The notes: generated by a model not told the origin, from the sequence alone. A stretch of DNA of 45,384 nucleotides from Alphaproteobacteria bacterium (GCA_009928665.1 SACF01000035.1:1-45384), one strand, 5' to 3'. Shown: positions 35,711 to 44,581, numbered from the stretch's first letter. Numbers and translations: made by a program.

Positions 35711-36488
35711 ATTCCTGGAAAATAGGATCAGCACCAGGCCTGAGGTAGGAATTATTTTAGGTACAGGGCTCGGGGGACTCGTTAACGTCATGGAGATTGA
35801 GCAATCAATCTCCTATGAAGATATCCCGAATTTCCCTGTTTCGACTGTAGAGGGTCACCGGGGGCAACTTATTTTTGGTACGTTGAACGGAAAGAAAATC
35901 ATGGCAATGCAGGGAAGGTTTCACTATTATGAAGGCTATTCCATGAAAGAAATAACGTTCCCGGTCAGGATCATGAAGTTCATGGGCATCAAGTTGCTTA
36001 TTTTGTCAAATGCAAGCGGAGGAGTTAATCCCGGTTTTGAAGTCGGGGATATCATGATTGTTGAAGACCATATAAACCTTATGAAGGACAATCCCCTGAT
36101 CGGAAAGAACGAACATGAGATCGGGGTAAGGTTTCCGGATATGAGTGTGGCATATGATCAGGATTTGATAAAGAAAGCATTGAGGATCGCCGAGCGACAT
36201 GGCATTAAATTACAGAAAGGTGTATATGCAGCTGTTTCGGGCCCTACCTTCGAAACCCCGGCGGAGTATAAATACATCCGGGCAATAGGCGCTGATGCTG
36301 TTGGAATGTCGACCGTTCCGGAAGTCATTGCCGCCCGGCACATGGGGCTTACCTGCTTCGCCGTATCGGTGATTTCTGATCTCGGGGTTGTGGGAAAGAT
36401 TGTCGAAATTTCGCACAAACAGGTAATCGATGCTGCCAGTGCGGCCGAACCTTTTATGACCCGGATCATCCGGGAGCTGATAGCATAA
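35682..36488 (+). CDS. punA: Purine nucleoside phosphorylase, class I trimeric type
   Basis: The enzyme cleaves purine nucleosides with phosphate to give the free base and ribose-1-phosphate. The 268-residue protein has the expected blocks: GIILGTGLGGL (phosphate loop), VEGHRGQLIFG with the phosphate/base-site His59, MQGRFHYYEGY, LSNASGGVNPGF, AAVSGPTFETPAEY and GMSTVPEVIAARHMG. The length is typical for trimeric PNP. It starts inside lpxK (29-base overlap), giving a strict two-gene unit, and ends two bases from the stop of a convergent gene. A -7 box is not seen, as expected for a downstream gene. Confidence 0.95.
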   Translation: MLQKIKETVEFLENRISTRPEVGIILGTGLGGLVNVMEIEQSISYEDIPNFPVSTVEGHRGQLIFGTLNGKKIMAMQGRFHYYEGYSMKEITFPVRIMKFMGIKLLILSNASGGVNPGFEVGDIMIVEDHINLMKDNPLIGKNEHEIGVRFPDMSVAYDQDLIKKALRIAERHGIKLQKGVYAAVSGPTFETPAEYKYIRAIGADAVGMSTVPEVIAARHMGLTCFAVSVISDLGVVGKIVEISHKQVIDAASAAEPFMTRIIRELIA

Positions 36489-36490
36489 GG

Positions 36491-36982
36491 TCACTCATAC
36501 ACCACCAGGTCGAGAATTTTAATTTTCCACCTACTGCCCGTTTTCATCTTTTTTTCTGAAAAAGACAGGGTTATCAATCCTGCTGTGGCAACGCCTCCAC
36601 TGATCAGAAGTGCATCGGGCGAGATCACTGTTTCATTGTTTATGACGTGATTGATTGTAATAATACAGAAGATTCCTAAACTTCCGATTAAGGTAGTATA
36701 AGCTATTTTCCTGGGTGCATCAAATCTCTTATACACGGCATTGATCTGCCTGACAGACACCTCGAATGGACGAAAATCCGAAACACAGACCGCACTGTCG
36801 TCAATACTCCATAGTTTCCCTTTCAGGAGGGTATCGGGCTTTGAAATTTTCAGTTTGATATAATCTCCGGTCTTAAAAAAATAGCGGTGACTCGTTCCGA
36901 TTTTCTCTACCATCATGGTTTTCTGTGCAGAAGCGCTTGCCGTGAAGGCCATAATTATGAACAGGAGTAAAATGTTTTTCAT
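36491..36982 (-). CDS. Exported or membrane protein of unknown function
   Basis: I do not recognise the family. The 163-residue protein begins with a clear signal peptide (cut near residue 19, ASASA-QKT). Residues 20-90 read like a small beta domain, KTGDYIKLKIS ... LLKGKLWSIDDSAVCV, ending in VRQINAVYKRF, reminiscent of an SH3-like or Sm-like barrel. Two hydrophobic stretches follow (about 95-112 and 122-140), then a basic tail. Proteins of this general shape are common as hypotheticals in Bacteroidota. A near-match -7 box (TATCTTTA) lies about 45 bases upstream. It is divergent from the LpxR-like gene and convergent with punA. Confidence 0.7.
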   Translation of the reverse strand: MKNILLLFIIMAFTASASAQKTMMVEKIGTSHRYFFKTGDYIKLKISKPDTLLKGKLWSIDDSAVCVSDFRPFEVSVRQINAVYKRFDAPRKIAYTTLIGSLGIFCIITINHVINNETVISPDALLISGGVATAGLITLSFSEKKMKTGSRWKIKILDLVVYE

Positions 36983-37048
36983 GGTACCGGAACTATTAAC
37001 AGAATATTCCGGAGTGTAAAGATAACCATGAGGGTGGAGGTAAATGCT

Positions 37049-37056
37049 TAATTTTG
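37049..37056 (+). promoter_or_regulatory. Putative -7 element of the LpxR-like gene
   Basis: TAATTTTG matches TAnnTTTG and ends only seven bases before the ATG at 37064, so the transcript would be leaderless or nearly so. Confidence 0.5.
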
Positions 37057-37063
37057 CGGAAGG

Positions 37064-38365
37064 ATGAAAAAAAAATTCTTCTACCTTTTCCTGATTTTAA
37101 TGTTTGTCCGCTGTTCGGATAGTGGGACCGATATACCTGTTGCCGGGTATCGGGATTTATCCGTTGATACAAATAAAAGAGAATTACAAAATAAAATGTA
37201 TCGTGGTCGGAGTGCCGGGAGACCGACACTCACGCAGGAACCCCGGCATCCCGGAATACGGTTGCGCTCCGGTGTGAAAAGGAAACGCACAAAGAATGAC
37301 ACAACGCTAAATTTCGCTCTTAAGGCGGCGGAAGATTCTGCAAGATTAAACCGGATCACAACGATGCGAAAGATTGACCGGCAAATCGATCTCAATGAAC
37401 CCATCAGCCGGGAACAAATTTCCGGGCGCCTACACAATCCGGATTACTCTTCCATGGTGATGCTATCGGATGAAGTTTTTCTGGAATTTAGTTTCGACAA
37501 TGATATTCTGGATTACACCGACCGTTTTTATACAAACGGAATTCGGGTTGAATTGATCCATCCCGGACTCCGGTCGAATCCGCTTGCGGTTACCATGATC
37601 CCGTACTGGAGTTCCGCCACCAACTATTACGGGCTTGCCGTAGTCCAGAACATGTACACTCCCTCGACCACAAAAACAGGGGGCATCAAGATCGGTGACA
37701 GGCCTTACGCTGCTTACCTTTACTTCAGCACAAAAAAAATCACCAATGATCCGGTTCACCGGTTCAGGCAGACCACCGGGCTGGATGTTGGCATTATTGG
37801 TCCGAATTCATACGGTGAATGGGTGCAGCGTGCTTTTCACACTTCGGTTCCGACAAATAATGAGCCGCTGGGCTGGGAGTATCAGATCCAGAATGATTTG
37901 GTATTGAATTACAACCTGGCCTATGAAAAAGGGATCGTTTCGGCGAGCCATTTTGAGGTGAATCTTCAGGCTGTTGGACAGATTGGGACACTTTACACCA
38001 ATACTTCGGGGGGGATTGGATTACGGGCCGGATGGATCAATCCCTATTTTGCCAATCTGGGCGTGGAAAAGGGGCGTATTCTGAGGGGAAAAGGTCTTAA
38101 AAAAAACCAGTTCTTTGTTTTCCTGCGGGGGTCCGGAAAACTGGTCGGCTATGATGCCACATTACAGGGCGGGCTCTTCAATAAAAGCAGTGCCTATGTC
38201 ATTTCACGGGATGAAATATGCAGATTCGTATTTCAGACCAGCGCTGGTTTGTCACTGACTTTGGGAGGAGTCCGCCTCGACATAGAGCAGTTTCTGTTAA
38301 GTCCTGAATTCTCAGGAGGTTTATGGCATAAATGGGTACATATTGCGCTTGTTTTTTGCTTGTAG
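37064..38365 (+). CDS. LpxR-family lipid A 3'-O-deacylase-like protein with N-terminal extension
   Basis: A 433-residue protein whose residues about 137-433 match LpxR (DUF2219), an outer-membrane barrel that removes the 3'-acyloxyacyl group of lipid A. Key motifs: FSFDNDILDYTDRFYTNG (Asn146, Asp147 and Thr157 match the LpxR active-site and calcium region), IKIGDRPYAAYLYFST, and GPNSYGEWVQRAFH with the likely catalytic His259. The first 17 residues look like a lipoprotein leader ending FVRC, although Arg at -1 is atypical; then comes an unusual linker of about 115 residues rich in Arg and Lys. The C-terminus is hydrophobic (HIALVFCL). The start ATG lies seven bases behind a -7 box. Confidence 0.85.
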   Translation: MKKKFFYLFLILMFVRCSDSGTDIPVAGYRDLSVDTNKRELQNKMYRGRSAGRPTLTQEPRHPGIRLRSGVKRKRTKNDTTLNFALKAAEDSARLNRITTMRKIDRQIDLNEPISREQISGRLHNPDYSSMVMLSDEVFLEFSFDNDILDYTDRFYTNGIRVELIHPGLRSNPLAVTMIPYWSSATNYYGLAVVQNMYTPSTTKTGGIKIGDRPYAAYLYFSTKKITNDPVHRFRQTTGLDVGIIGPNSYGEWVQRAFHTSVPTNNEPLGWEYQIQNDLVLNYNLAYEKGIVSASHFEVNLQAVGQIGTLYTNTSGGIGLRAGWINPYFANLGVEKGRILRGKGLKKNQFFVFLRGSGKLVGYDATLQGGLFNKSSAYVISRDEICRFVFQTSAGLSLTLGGVRLDIEQFLLSPEFSGGLWHKWVHIALVFCL

Positions 38366-38416
38366 TTGTTGAAAAATAAAAAAACTGTACAGTTAAAATC
38401 TGACGGTGAATAAAGG

Positions 38417-38424
38417 TAATTTTG
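38417..38424 (+). promoter_or_regulatory. Putative -7 element of dnaB
   Basis: TAATTTTG matches TAnnTTTG and ends four bases before the dnaB ATG at 38429. If used, translation would start at the very 5' end of the mRNA. No -33 match is seen. Confidence 0.4.
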
Positions 38425-38428
38425 GAAC

Positions 38429-39937
38429 ATGGAAGATAAGAATCTGAAAAAGAGGAGCCGCAAGTACGGCATCAGTGATGCTGTTTACGAGCACGGGAAG
38501 ATTCCGCCGCAGGCGTTGGACCTTGAAGAAGCGGTATTGGGCGCAATGATGCTGGAAAACGACCGGCTGGCTGAAGTTATTGAAATCCTGAAACCAGAAG
38601 TATTTTATAAAGAAAATCACCAGATAATTTTTTCTGCAATTCAGCGGTTATTTGCTCAAAATGAACCGGTCGACATTCTTACGGTCACAGAAGAGTTGCG
38701 GAAAAGCGGTGAACTCGAAGTCACGGGTGGCCCGTATTTCATCACGATGCTTACCAACCGCATTGCTTCTGCCGCGAATATCGAATTTCACTCAAGGATT
38801 ATTCTGCAGAAGTTCATTCAGCGGGAATTGATCCGGGTTTCCTCGGAGATCATCAAGGATGCTTATGAAGACACGACCGATGTTTTCGATTTGTTGGATA
38901 AAGCCGAGACCGGGTTGTTTTCGATCAGTGAAAGCAGCATCGGTAAATCGTACATGGATATGCAGGCCATTATCAAAGAGGCCTTAAAAGAGATTGCGGC
39001 CGGTCGGAATCAGGAAGGGAGACTGAAAGGTGTCGGATCAGGTTTCACCGAACTTGACCGGATCACCTCAGGCTGGCAGAAATCCGATCTGATCATCATT
39101 GCCTCGAGGCCCGGTATGGGTAAGACGGCATTTGCACTTACCATGGCGCGAAATGCAGCAGTTGACTTCAAAAAACCGATAGCGGTGTTTTCACTGGAAA
39201 TGTCATCAGTACAGCTTGTAACCCGTTTGATTTCAAGTGAAACAGAGATCCCGCAGGAGAAATTGCGGAAAGGGTCGATGGAGGATCATGAATGGACCCA
39301 GTTGAATACCAGGATTTCTTCTTTGATCGATGCGCCGCTTTTCATCGATGATACTGCAGCACTCTCCATTTTTGACCTGCGTGCAAAATGCCGCAGGCTG
39401 AAAGCACATCACGATGTGCAAATGATCATTGTCGATTACCTTCAATTGATGCAGGGAAGCCAGGATACCCGCGGGAACAGAGAGCAGGAGATCAGCAGCA
39501 TTTCGAGGGCGCTCAAGACTCTGGCAAAAGAGCTGGAGGTGCCTGTAATTGCCTTATCCCAATTGAGCCGTGCCCCTGAAAAACGAGCCCCTGGCTCAAA
39601 GCCTATTCTTTCTGATTTGCGTGAATCGGGATCCATTGAGCAGGATGCCGACATGGTATTGTTCATTTACCGGCCCGAATATTACAAGATTGATGTAGAT
39701 CAAAGCGGCGACTCAACCTCCGGAGTCGCAGAAATCAGCATTGCGAAAAACCGTAATGGTCCATTAAAAGATGTCAAACTCAGGTTTATTTCGAAATATG
39801 CCAAGTTTGTTGATCCTGAGATGGACTATATTCCGGTAAACAATATTCCGGCTAACGAATCGTTTGACGGTTCTTTAAGAACCCGGACGATCATGTCGAA
39901 AATGGATGATGAAGATCGCAATGAGATGCCATTTTGA
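38429..39937 (+). CDS. dnaB: Replicative DNA helicase DnaB
   Basis: The hexameric helicase that unwinds DNA at the replication fork. The 502-residue protein has the N-terminal primase-interacting domain from KIPPQALDLEEAVLGAMML (residue 24 on), a linker, and a RecA-like motor domain: Walker A IASRPGMGKTAFALT (Lys232), VFSLEMSSVQLVTRL, Walker B MIIVDYLQLMQG, SQLSRAPEKR, and the arginine-finger region SDLRESGSIEQDAD. No intein interrupts it. It is slightly longer than the E. coli enzyme through an acidic C-terminal tail. The downstream gene starts inside its last 32 bases. Confidence 0.97.
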   Translation: MEDKNLKKRSRKYGISDAVYEHGKIPPQALDLEEAVLGAMMLENDRLAEVIEILKPEVFYKENHQIIFSAIQRLFAQNEPVDILTVTEELRKSGELEVTGGPYFITMLTNRIASAANIEFHSRIILQKFIQRELIRVSSEIIKDAYEDTTDVFDLLDKAETGLFSISESSIGKSYMDMQAIIKEALKEIAAGRNQEGRLKGVGSGFTELDRITSGWQKSDLIIIASRPGMGKTAFALTMARNAAVDFKKPIAVFSLEMSSVQLVTRLISSETEIPQEKLRKGSMEDHEWTQLNTRISSLIDAPLFIDDTAALSIFDLRAKCRRLKAHHDVQMIIVDYLQLMQGSQDTRGNREQEISSISRALKTLAKELEVPVIALSQLSRAPEKRAPGSKPILSDLRESGSIEQDADMVLFIYRPEYYKIDVDQSGDSTSGVAEISIAKNRNGPLKDVKLRFISKYAKFVDPEMDYIPVNNIPANESFDGSLRTRTIMSKMDDEDRNEMPF

Positions 39938-41201
39938 AAAAGTAATTTTTTTGTTTACCTGTTTCTTATTTGCATTTTTACAAAGTGCCCGTTGCGCTTT
40001 TATTTTAATTCCCATGGATGAGGATCAACGGAATCACCTGAAGGCATACGGGGTAGCTTACTGGGTACTGCAGCGGGAAATTGAAGTTGATTGGCTTTTA
40101 AACTACCGCGGAGGAAGTTTCCTGTTTCCCTATTATAAAATTGGTGAAGAGGAGTGTAAAATCCGGGGGGTTAGTTATCAGGTACTGGCAGATGTTCAGG
40201 CTGGAGCGATAAAGCTTGAGATTTCCGACACCCAGGTAAACATGGAGACGGTCAAACTCCACAAGGCCCCGAAAATAGCGGTCTATTCCCCTAAGAACAA
40301 ATTGCCATGGGATGATGCGGTGACATTGGTGCTCAGTTATGCGGAAATTCCCTATGAGGTAATTTACGATGAAGAGGTTATGTCGGGGATTTTGCCGGTG
40401 TACGATTGGTTGCATCTCCACCACGAAGATTTTACTGGTCAATATGGAAAATTCTGGGCCGCCTATAAATCATTTCCGTGGTACCGAGAGGATGTCGCGG
40501 CCCAGGAGGCTGCAGCGGCAAGGCTTGGCTACAAAAAAGTTTCGCAGATGAAACTGGCCGTTGCCGGTAAGATACGCGATTTCGTAGCCGGAGGCGGTTA
40601 TTTGTTTTCAATGTGTTCGGCACCTGACAGTTATGATGTTGCATTGTGTTCAGAGGGGATCGACATTTGTGATGTCATGTTCGACGGGGATGCAGCGGAT
40701 CCTCAGGCATCTTCCAAGTTAAACTTTGCCAATGGATTTGCCTTTGAGAATTTCACCCTGAATATGAATCCCTACGAGTATGAAATTTCATCGATCGATG
40801 TTACGGAGACCCGGCCCCGTATTGTAACAAAGGAGAATGATTTTTTTACTTTGTTCGAATTTTCGGCCAAATGGGATCCTGTTCCCAGTATGCTATGCCA
40901 GGATCATGTAGCCATCATCCATGGATTCATGGGACAAACAACGGCTTTCAACAAAAAATATCTTAAACCCGGCGTCGTCATACTCGGGGAGGCGAAAGCT
41001 CTTGATGAAGCGAGGTACATTCACGGTGATTTCGGAAGGGGCACCTGGACGTTTTTAGGGGGACACGATCCGGAGGACTACCAGCATCTGGTGGGGGATC
41101 CGCCGACTGATCTGAACCTGCATCCCAATTCACCCGGATACCGACTAATCCTGAACAATATTTTATTCCCGGCTGCAAAGAAAGAAAAAAGGAAGACCTG
41201 A
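39906..41201 (+). CDS. Secreted protein of the Bacteroidota family often labelled asparagine synthetase B
   Basis: A 431-residue protein with an N-terminal signal peptide (hydrophobic core about residues 13-28, cut near SARC-AFIL). It belongs to a family I recognise from Bacteroidota genomes by phrases such as HLKAYGVAYWVLQREIEVDW, LLNYRGGSFLFPY and YDWLHLHHEDFTGQYGKF. Database records often call it asparagine synthetase B, but it lacks the N-terminal Cys of AsnB-type amidotransferases and any PP-loop (SGGxDS) ATP site, and it is exported. It may have a flavodoxin- or GATase-like Rossmann core (APKIAVYSPK ... AVTLVLSYAEIP). Function unknown. ATG 39906, 39909 and 39921 are all possible; the first overlaps dnaB by 32 bases. 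Confidence 0.75.
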   Translation: MMKIAMRCHFEKVIFLFTCFLFAFLQSARCAFILIPMDEDQRNHLKAYGVAYWVLQREIEVDWLLNYRGGSFLFPYYKIGEEECKIRGVSYQVLADVQAGAIKLEISDTQVNMETVKLHKAPKIAVYSPKNKLPWDDAVTLVLSYAEIPYEVIYDEEVMSGILPVYDWLHLHHEDFTGQYGKFWAAYKSFPWYREDVAAQEAAAARLGYKKVSQMKLAVAGKIRDFVAGGGYLFSMCSAPDSYDVALCSEGIDICDVMFDGDAADPQASSKLNFANGFAFENFTLNMNPYEYEISSIDVTETRPRIVTKENDFFTLFEFSAKWDPVPSMLCQDHVAIIHGFMGQTTAFNKKYLKPGVVILGEAKALDEARYIHGDFGRGTWTFLGGHDPEDYQHLVGDPPTDLNLHPNSPGYRLILNNILFPAAKKEKRKT

Positions 41202-41221
41202 CAATGTTTATGGTTGTCGGT
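41180..41221 (-). terminator. Putative terminator of folA
   Basis: On the minus strand ACCGACAA (41221-41214) pairs with TTGTC-A-GGT (41204-41196), eight base pairs with one bulged base, followed by CTTCCTTTTTTCTTTC. It lies inside the 3' end of the convergent gene and overlaps both stop codons. Confidence 0.5.
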
Positions 41222-41696
41222 CATAAATTTCATAGGTAAAAGTAAAATCGAGTCCGGGCTCTGTTTCTCCGGGATCCCGCGAGGTAAGGATCCACAATTT
41301 TTTATTGATTTCCGGGAAAAAAACATCACCGTCAAATGATTTATTTACCCTGGTAATGTAAAGCCGGTCGGCCAGGGGGAGAAACTGCCGGTACACCGAT
41401 GCGCCCCCAATTATGAAATTCTCGTCAGCAGGATCGCACAGATCCATCGCATCCTTGATGGAATAAGCCATCTCACACCCGTCAATTAATTCACCGGGTA
41501 CATCGGTGATCACGATGTTTCTGCGCTCAGGGAGCGGACGCCTTGGCAAGGATTCAAAGGTCCGTTTACCCATGATAACCGGATGGCCCTTTGTGATCTT
41601 TTTAAACCGGCGTAAATCGCCCGGGATATGCCACAGCAGATCGTTGTTCTTTCCGATGGCATTATTTTCAGCAATGGCTACAATGATAGAAATCAT
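41208..41696 (-). CDS. folA: Dihydrofolate reductase
   Basis: DHFR regenerates tetrahydrofolate with NADPH. The 162-residue protein has the family core: IVAIAENNAIGKNNDLLWHI, PGDLRRFKKIT with the active-site Asp27, VIMGKRTFESLP, ERRNIVIT, and FIIGGASVYRQFLPLADRLY, all at normal spacing. It follows thyA by eight bases, the classical pairing, since thymidylate synthase oxidises the folate that DHFR reduces. A terminator-like hairpin follows. No resistance-type changes can be judged from sequence alone. Confidence 0.97.
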   Translation of the reverse strand: MISIIVAIAENNAIGKNNDLLWHIPGDLRRFKKITKGHPVIMGKRTFESLPRRPLPERRNIVITDVPGELIDGCEMAYSIKDAMDLCDPADENFIIGGASVYRQFLPLADRLYITRVNKSFDGDVFFPEINKKLWILTSRDPGETEPGLDFTFTYEIYDRQP

Positions 41697-41704
41697 AGGG
41701 GTTC

Positions 41705-42499
41705 TTATATTGCGATATCACCCTTAATGTGAGGGTGGGACTGGTAGTTTGTTAGTTGAAAGTGTTCATATTTAAAATCATCGATCGATGTGATTTCCCC
41801 GTTCAGTAACATGACCGGAGGGGGAAACGGGGTTCTCGTTAACTGCAGGTTCACCTGTTCCAAGTGGTTCAGGTAAATATGGGCATCGCCGAGGGTATGA
41901 ATAAATTCACCCGGTTTTAGCCCTGTTACGCGTGCAATCATCATTGTAAGTAATGCATAAGAGGCAATATTAAACGGGACTCCCAGGAAGATATCACAGC
42001 TTCGTTGATACATCTGGCAGGAGAGTTTGCCATCGGCCACATAGAATTGGAAGATCAGGTGGCACGGAGGCAACGCCATTTGGTCAAGCTGACCCACGTT
42101 CCATGCGGAGACAATGTGACGGCGGGAATCGGGATCGGCTTTAATGGAATGGATCACCCCGGCGATTTGATCAATGGTACTACCATCAGGCCGGGGCCAC
42201 GACCGCCATTGGCTTCCATAAACCGGTCCCAGGTCCCCATCTGCACGCGCCCATTCATCCCAGATGGTCACCTTATTTTCATGTAAAAAACTGATGTTGG
42301 TTGAACCTTTCAGAAACCAGAGCAACTCATAAATAATGGAACGCAGATGAAGTTTTTTTGTCGTCAGAAGGGGAAACGAATCCGTCAGGTCAAAACGCAT
42401 CTGGTACCCAAAAACACTAAGGGTACCGGTTCCGGTACGGTCGGTTTTCCGAATTCCTTTATCAAGAACGTGTTGTAAAAGATCAAGATATTGTTTCAT
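41705..42499 (-). CDS. thyA: Thymidylate synthase
   Basis: ThyA makes dTMP from dUMP using methylenetetrahydrofolate. The 264 residues match the E. coli enzyme in length and numbering: the catalytic Cys146 in [12 protein letters not shown], Arg126-Arg127 in [31 protein letters not shown] near the start, [20 protein letters not shown] for dUMP binding, and the closing IKGDIAI. folA lies eight bases downstream and the nucleoside symporter ends 82 bases upstream, so the three may be one nucleotide-supply operon. No consensus -7 box is seen; TTACTTTG at about 42518-42511 is a near match. Confidence 0.97.
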   Translation of the reverse strand: MKQYLDLLQHVLDKGIRKTDRTGTGTLSVFGYQMRFDLTDSFPLLTTKKLHLRSIIYELLWFLKGSTNISFLHENKVTIWDEWARADGDLGPVYGSQWRSWPRPDGSTIDQIAGVIHSIKADPDSRRHIVSAWNVGQLDQMALPPCHLIFQFYVADGKLSCQMYQRSCDIFLGVPFNIASYALLTMMIARVTGLKPGEFIHTLGDAHIYLNHLEQVNLQLTRTPFPPPVMLLNGEITSIDDFKYEHFQLTNYQSHPHIKGDIAI

Positions 42500-42581
42500 A
42501 AGCTGATGGCAAAGTAATACAAGAGTCGGGTGAATATTTATGCAGTTTTATAGCGTCAGAAAAAAAGTAGTTCCTGAATTG

Positions 42582-43838
42582 TCAGTGTGTGTTCACGTCA
42601 GAGAATGCTTTCGGGTCGTGTTTGTGCCGGAAGAGTATTGCGAACAATACCGCAACAACCAACGCGTAACCGGCAAACGCGATCCAGATGCCATGCCAGT
42701 CAAATTTTCCAGATGAAAGGGTAAAGTAATTATCGATGACAAGCCCGCTAATCCGGCTACCCAGAAAGGCTCCGAAACCGTTGGTCATGACCATGAACAG
42801 GCCCTGGGCACTTGCCCGGATTCCGGGTTCACTCCGGGTTTCAACGAACAAAGATCCTGAGATGTTAAAGAAATCAAAGGCCATCCCGTAAATAATACAG
42901 GAAAGAATAATCATCCACAGGCCACCGGCCGGATCGCCCCAGGCAAAAAGGCCGAAGCGCAATACCCAGGCAAACATGCTGAAGAGCATAACTTTTTTTA
43001 TGCCGAATTTTCGCAGGAAAAACGGAATAGTAAGGATAAAAAGGGTTTCAGAAATCTGAGAAACTGACATAATAATAGCAGGATAGCGAACCGCGATCAG
43101 ATTCTGAAACTCGGGAATGGAAGCGAAATCGTGAAGGAAGGTATCTCCATAGGCGTTGGTAAGTTGAAGAGCAGCGCCGAGCAGCATGGCAAAGATGAAG
43201 AAGAGTGCCATTTTATAGTTTTTAAACAAGGAAAACGCATGGAGTCCCAAAGCCTGGAATAACGAATCCGACTGGGTCCTCCCCAGGGGCGGACATTTTG
43301 GAAGGGTGAAGGCATACAACCCTAGAAACAGGGAGGCTCCGGAGGCCACATAAAACTGTCCGGCAGAGGTCTCCAACCGGGTCAGGCTGATCATCCACAG
43401 TGCCACAATAAAGCCAATGGTTCCCCACACCCTGATCGGGGGATATTCCCTGATGATATCAAGGTTGTTGCGTTTGAGTGTTGAATAGGACACGGTAATG
43501 GCAAGCGCAATGGTAGGCATATAGAAGATCATATTCAGCAGCATCATCCAGAACATTGCGGAAGGGTTATTTAACCGGGGGATCATCAGCAGGATGATGG
43601 CTCCGCAGAGATGAAATGCGCCATAGAGCCGTTCCGCATTGATCCACCGGTCGGCAATAATCCCCGCTACTGCCGGCATGAACAGCGAAGCAATACCCAT
43701 TGTGGAGAAAATTGCGCCGAATTCTGTACCTGACCAGTGTTTGGTCTGGAACCAATATGCCCCGATGGTAAGCAGCCAGGAACCCCAGATAAAAAATTGG
43801 AAAAAATTGAGCAGAATGAGGCGTGGTTTTATGGCCAT
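42582..43838 (-). CDS. Nucleoside:H+ symporter, NupG/XapB-like (MFS)
   Basis: A 418-residue inner-membrane transporter with 12 predicted helices, of the nucleoside:H+ symporter branch of the major facilitator superfamily. The N-terminus LLNFFQFFIWGSWLLTIGAY, then FGAIFSTMGIASLFMPAVAG and GIIADRWINAERLYG are characteristic, as is GMAFDFFNISGSLFVE in the second half. It should import nucleosides with protons, feeding salvage enzymes such as the PNP 6 kb away and lying just ahead of thyA and folA. It follows the bifunctional-nuclease gene by 35 bases on the same strand and shows no promoter box of its own. Confidence 0.92.
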   Translation of the reverse strand: MAIKPRLILLNFFQFFIWGSWLLTIGAYWFQTKHWSGTEFGAIFSTMGIASLFMPAVAGIIADRWINAERLYGAFHLCGAIILLMIPRLNNPSAMFWMMLLNMIFYMPTIALAITVSYSTLKRNNLDIIREYPPIRVWGTIGFIVALWMISLTRLETSAGQFYVASGASLFLGLYAFTLPKCPPLGRTQSDSLFQALGLHAFSLFKNYKMALFFIFAMLLGAALQLTNAYGDTFLHDFASIPEFQNLIAVRYPAIIMSVSQISETLFILTIPFFLRKFGIKKVMLFSMFAWVLRFGLFAWGDPAGGLWMIILSCIIYGMAFDFFNISGSLFVETRSEPGIRASAQGLFMVMTNGFGAFLGSRISGLVIDNYFTLSSGKFDWHGIWIAFAGYALVVAVLFAILFRHKHDPKAFSDVNTH

Positions 43839-43873
43839 ACTTTAAGGATTAGCGTAAATAATCGGGAAACGAC

Positions 43874-44458
43874 CTATTTTCTTTTATTTATTTCATCACG
43901 GATCTGCGATGCTTTCTCATACTCTTCATTTTCTATCGCCAATTGAAGCATTTCCCTAAGTTCGGTGAGGGTTGCTTCATGATAGGTAGCGCTTTCGGCA
44001 GGGGGTTCAACAGGATTCGCTGATTCTGTCTTCCCATTTTCCGATTCTTCTTCGATCAGGATCCCGGCGGCATTCATGATGTTCTCATAGGTATAAACAG
44101 TGCAATTGAATCTCAGGGCCAACGCGATAGCATCAGAAGTCCTGGAATCGATTTCGTGAATGGTTTTCCCGTCGCTGCATACGAGTTTCGCATAAAATAT
44201 CCCTTCACTGAATCTGTCAATGATCACTTCGAGAAGCTCGATTTGAAAATTATCCGCGAACGATTTGAATAAATCATGGGTGAGCGGTCTGGGTGTTTTT
44301 ATCTTCTCTAATTCAATTGCAATTGCCTGTGCTTCAAACCCTCCTATGATTATCGGTAACCTCCTTTTTCCCCCGTGTTCCCCCAGGATCAGGGCATAAG
44401 CGCCGCTTTGTGACTGGCTGTATGACATTCCGATAATATCCAGGGTGATCTTTTCCAT
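43874..44458 (-). CDS. Bifunctional nuclease (BFN/DUF151) with C-terminal UVR motif
   Basis: A 194-residue cytoplasmic protein. Residues 1-135 form the BFN domain: LDIIGMSYSQSQSGAYALIL, RRLPIIIGGFEAQAIAIEL, and the acidic EIDSRTSDAIALALRF. BFN proteins have been reported to have DNase and RNase activity. After a Glu/Pro-rich linker, residues about 162-194 are a UvrB/UvrC interaction motif (LREMLQLAIENEEYEKASQI then RDEINKRK). This two-domain arrangement is common in Bacteroidota. It is the first gene of the minus-strand group with the nucleoside symporter; promoter box at 44521-44514. Confidence 0.93.
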   Translation of the reverse strand: MEKITLDIIGMSYSQSQSGAYALILGEHGGKRRLPIIIGGFEAQAIAIELEKIKTPRPLTHDLFKSFADNFQIELLEVIIDRFSEGIFYAKLVCSDGKTIHEIDSRTSDAIALALRFNCTVYTYENIMNAAGILIEEESENGKTESANPVEPPAESATYHEATLTELREMLQLAIENEEYEKASQIRDEINKRK

Positions 44459-44513
44459 TGTAGGCAGTTCAAAACTCCATTCCCATCAGGACCGACTTGC
44501 CTGATAACGATTA

Positions 44514-44521
44514 CAAACTTA
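44514..44521 (-). promoter_or_regulatory. Putative -7 element of the bifunctional-nuclease gene
   Basis: The minus strand reads TAAGTTTG, matching TAnnTTTG, about 55 bases before the ATG at 44458. The leader contains a 6-bp inverted repeat (ATCAGG at 44485-44490 with CCTGAT at 44500-44505). Confidence 0.5.
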
Positions 44522-44581
44522 AAGAATTTTCGCTACCGGACAAAACATCCTTAAAAATTCCACAACTGTCAAATTTCTTTT

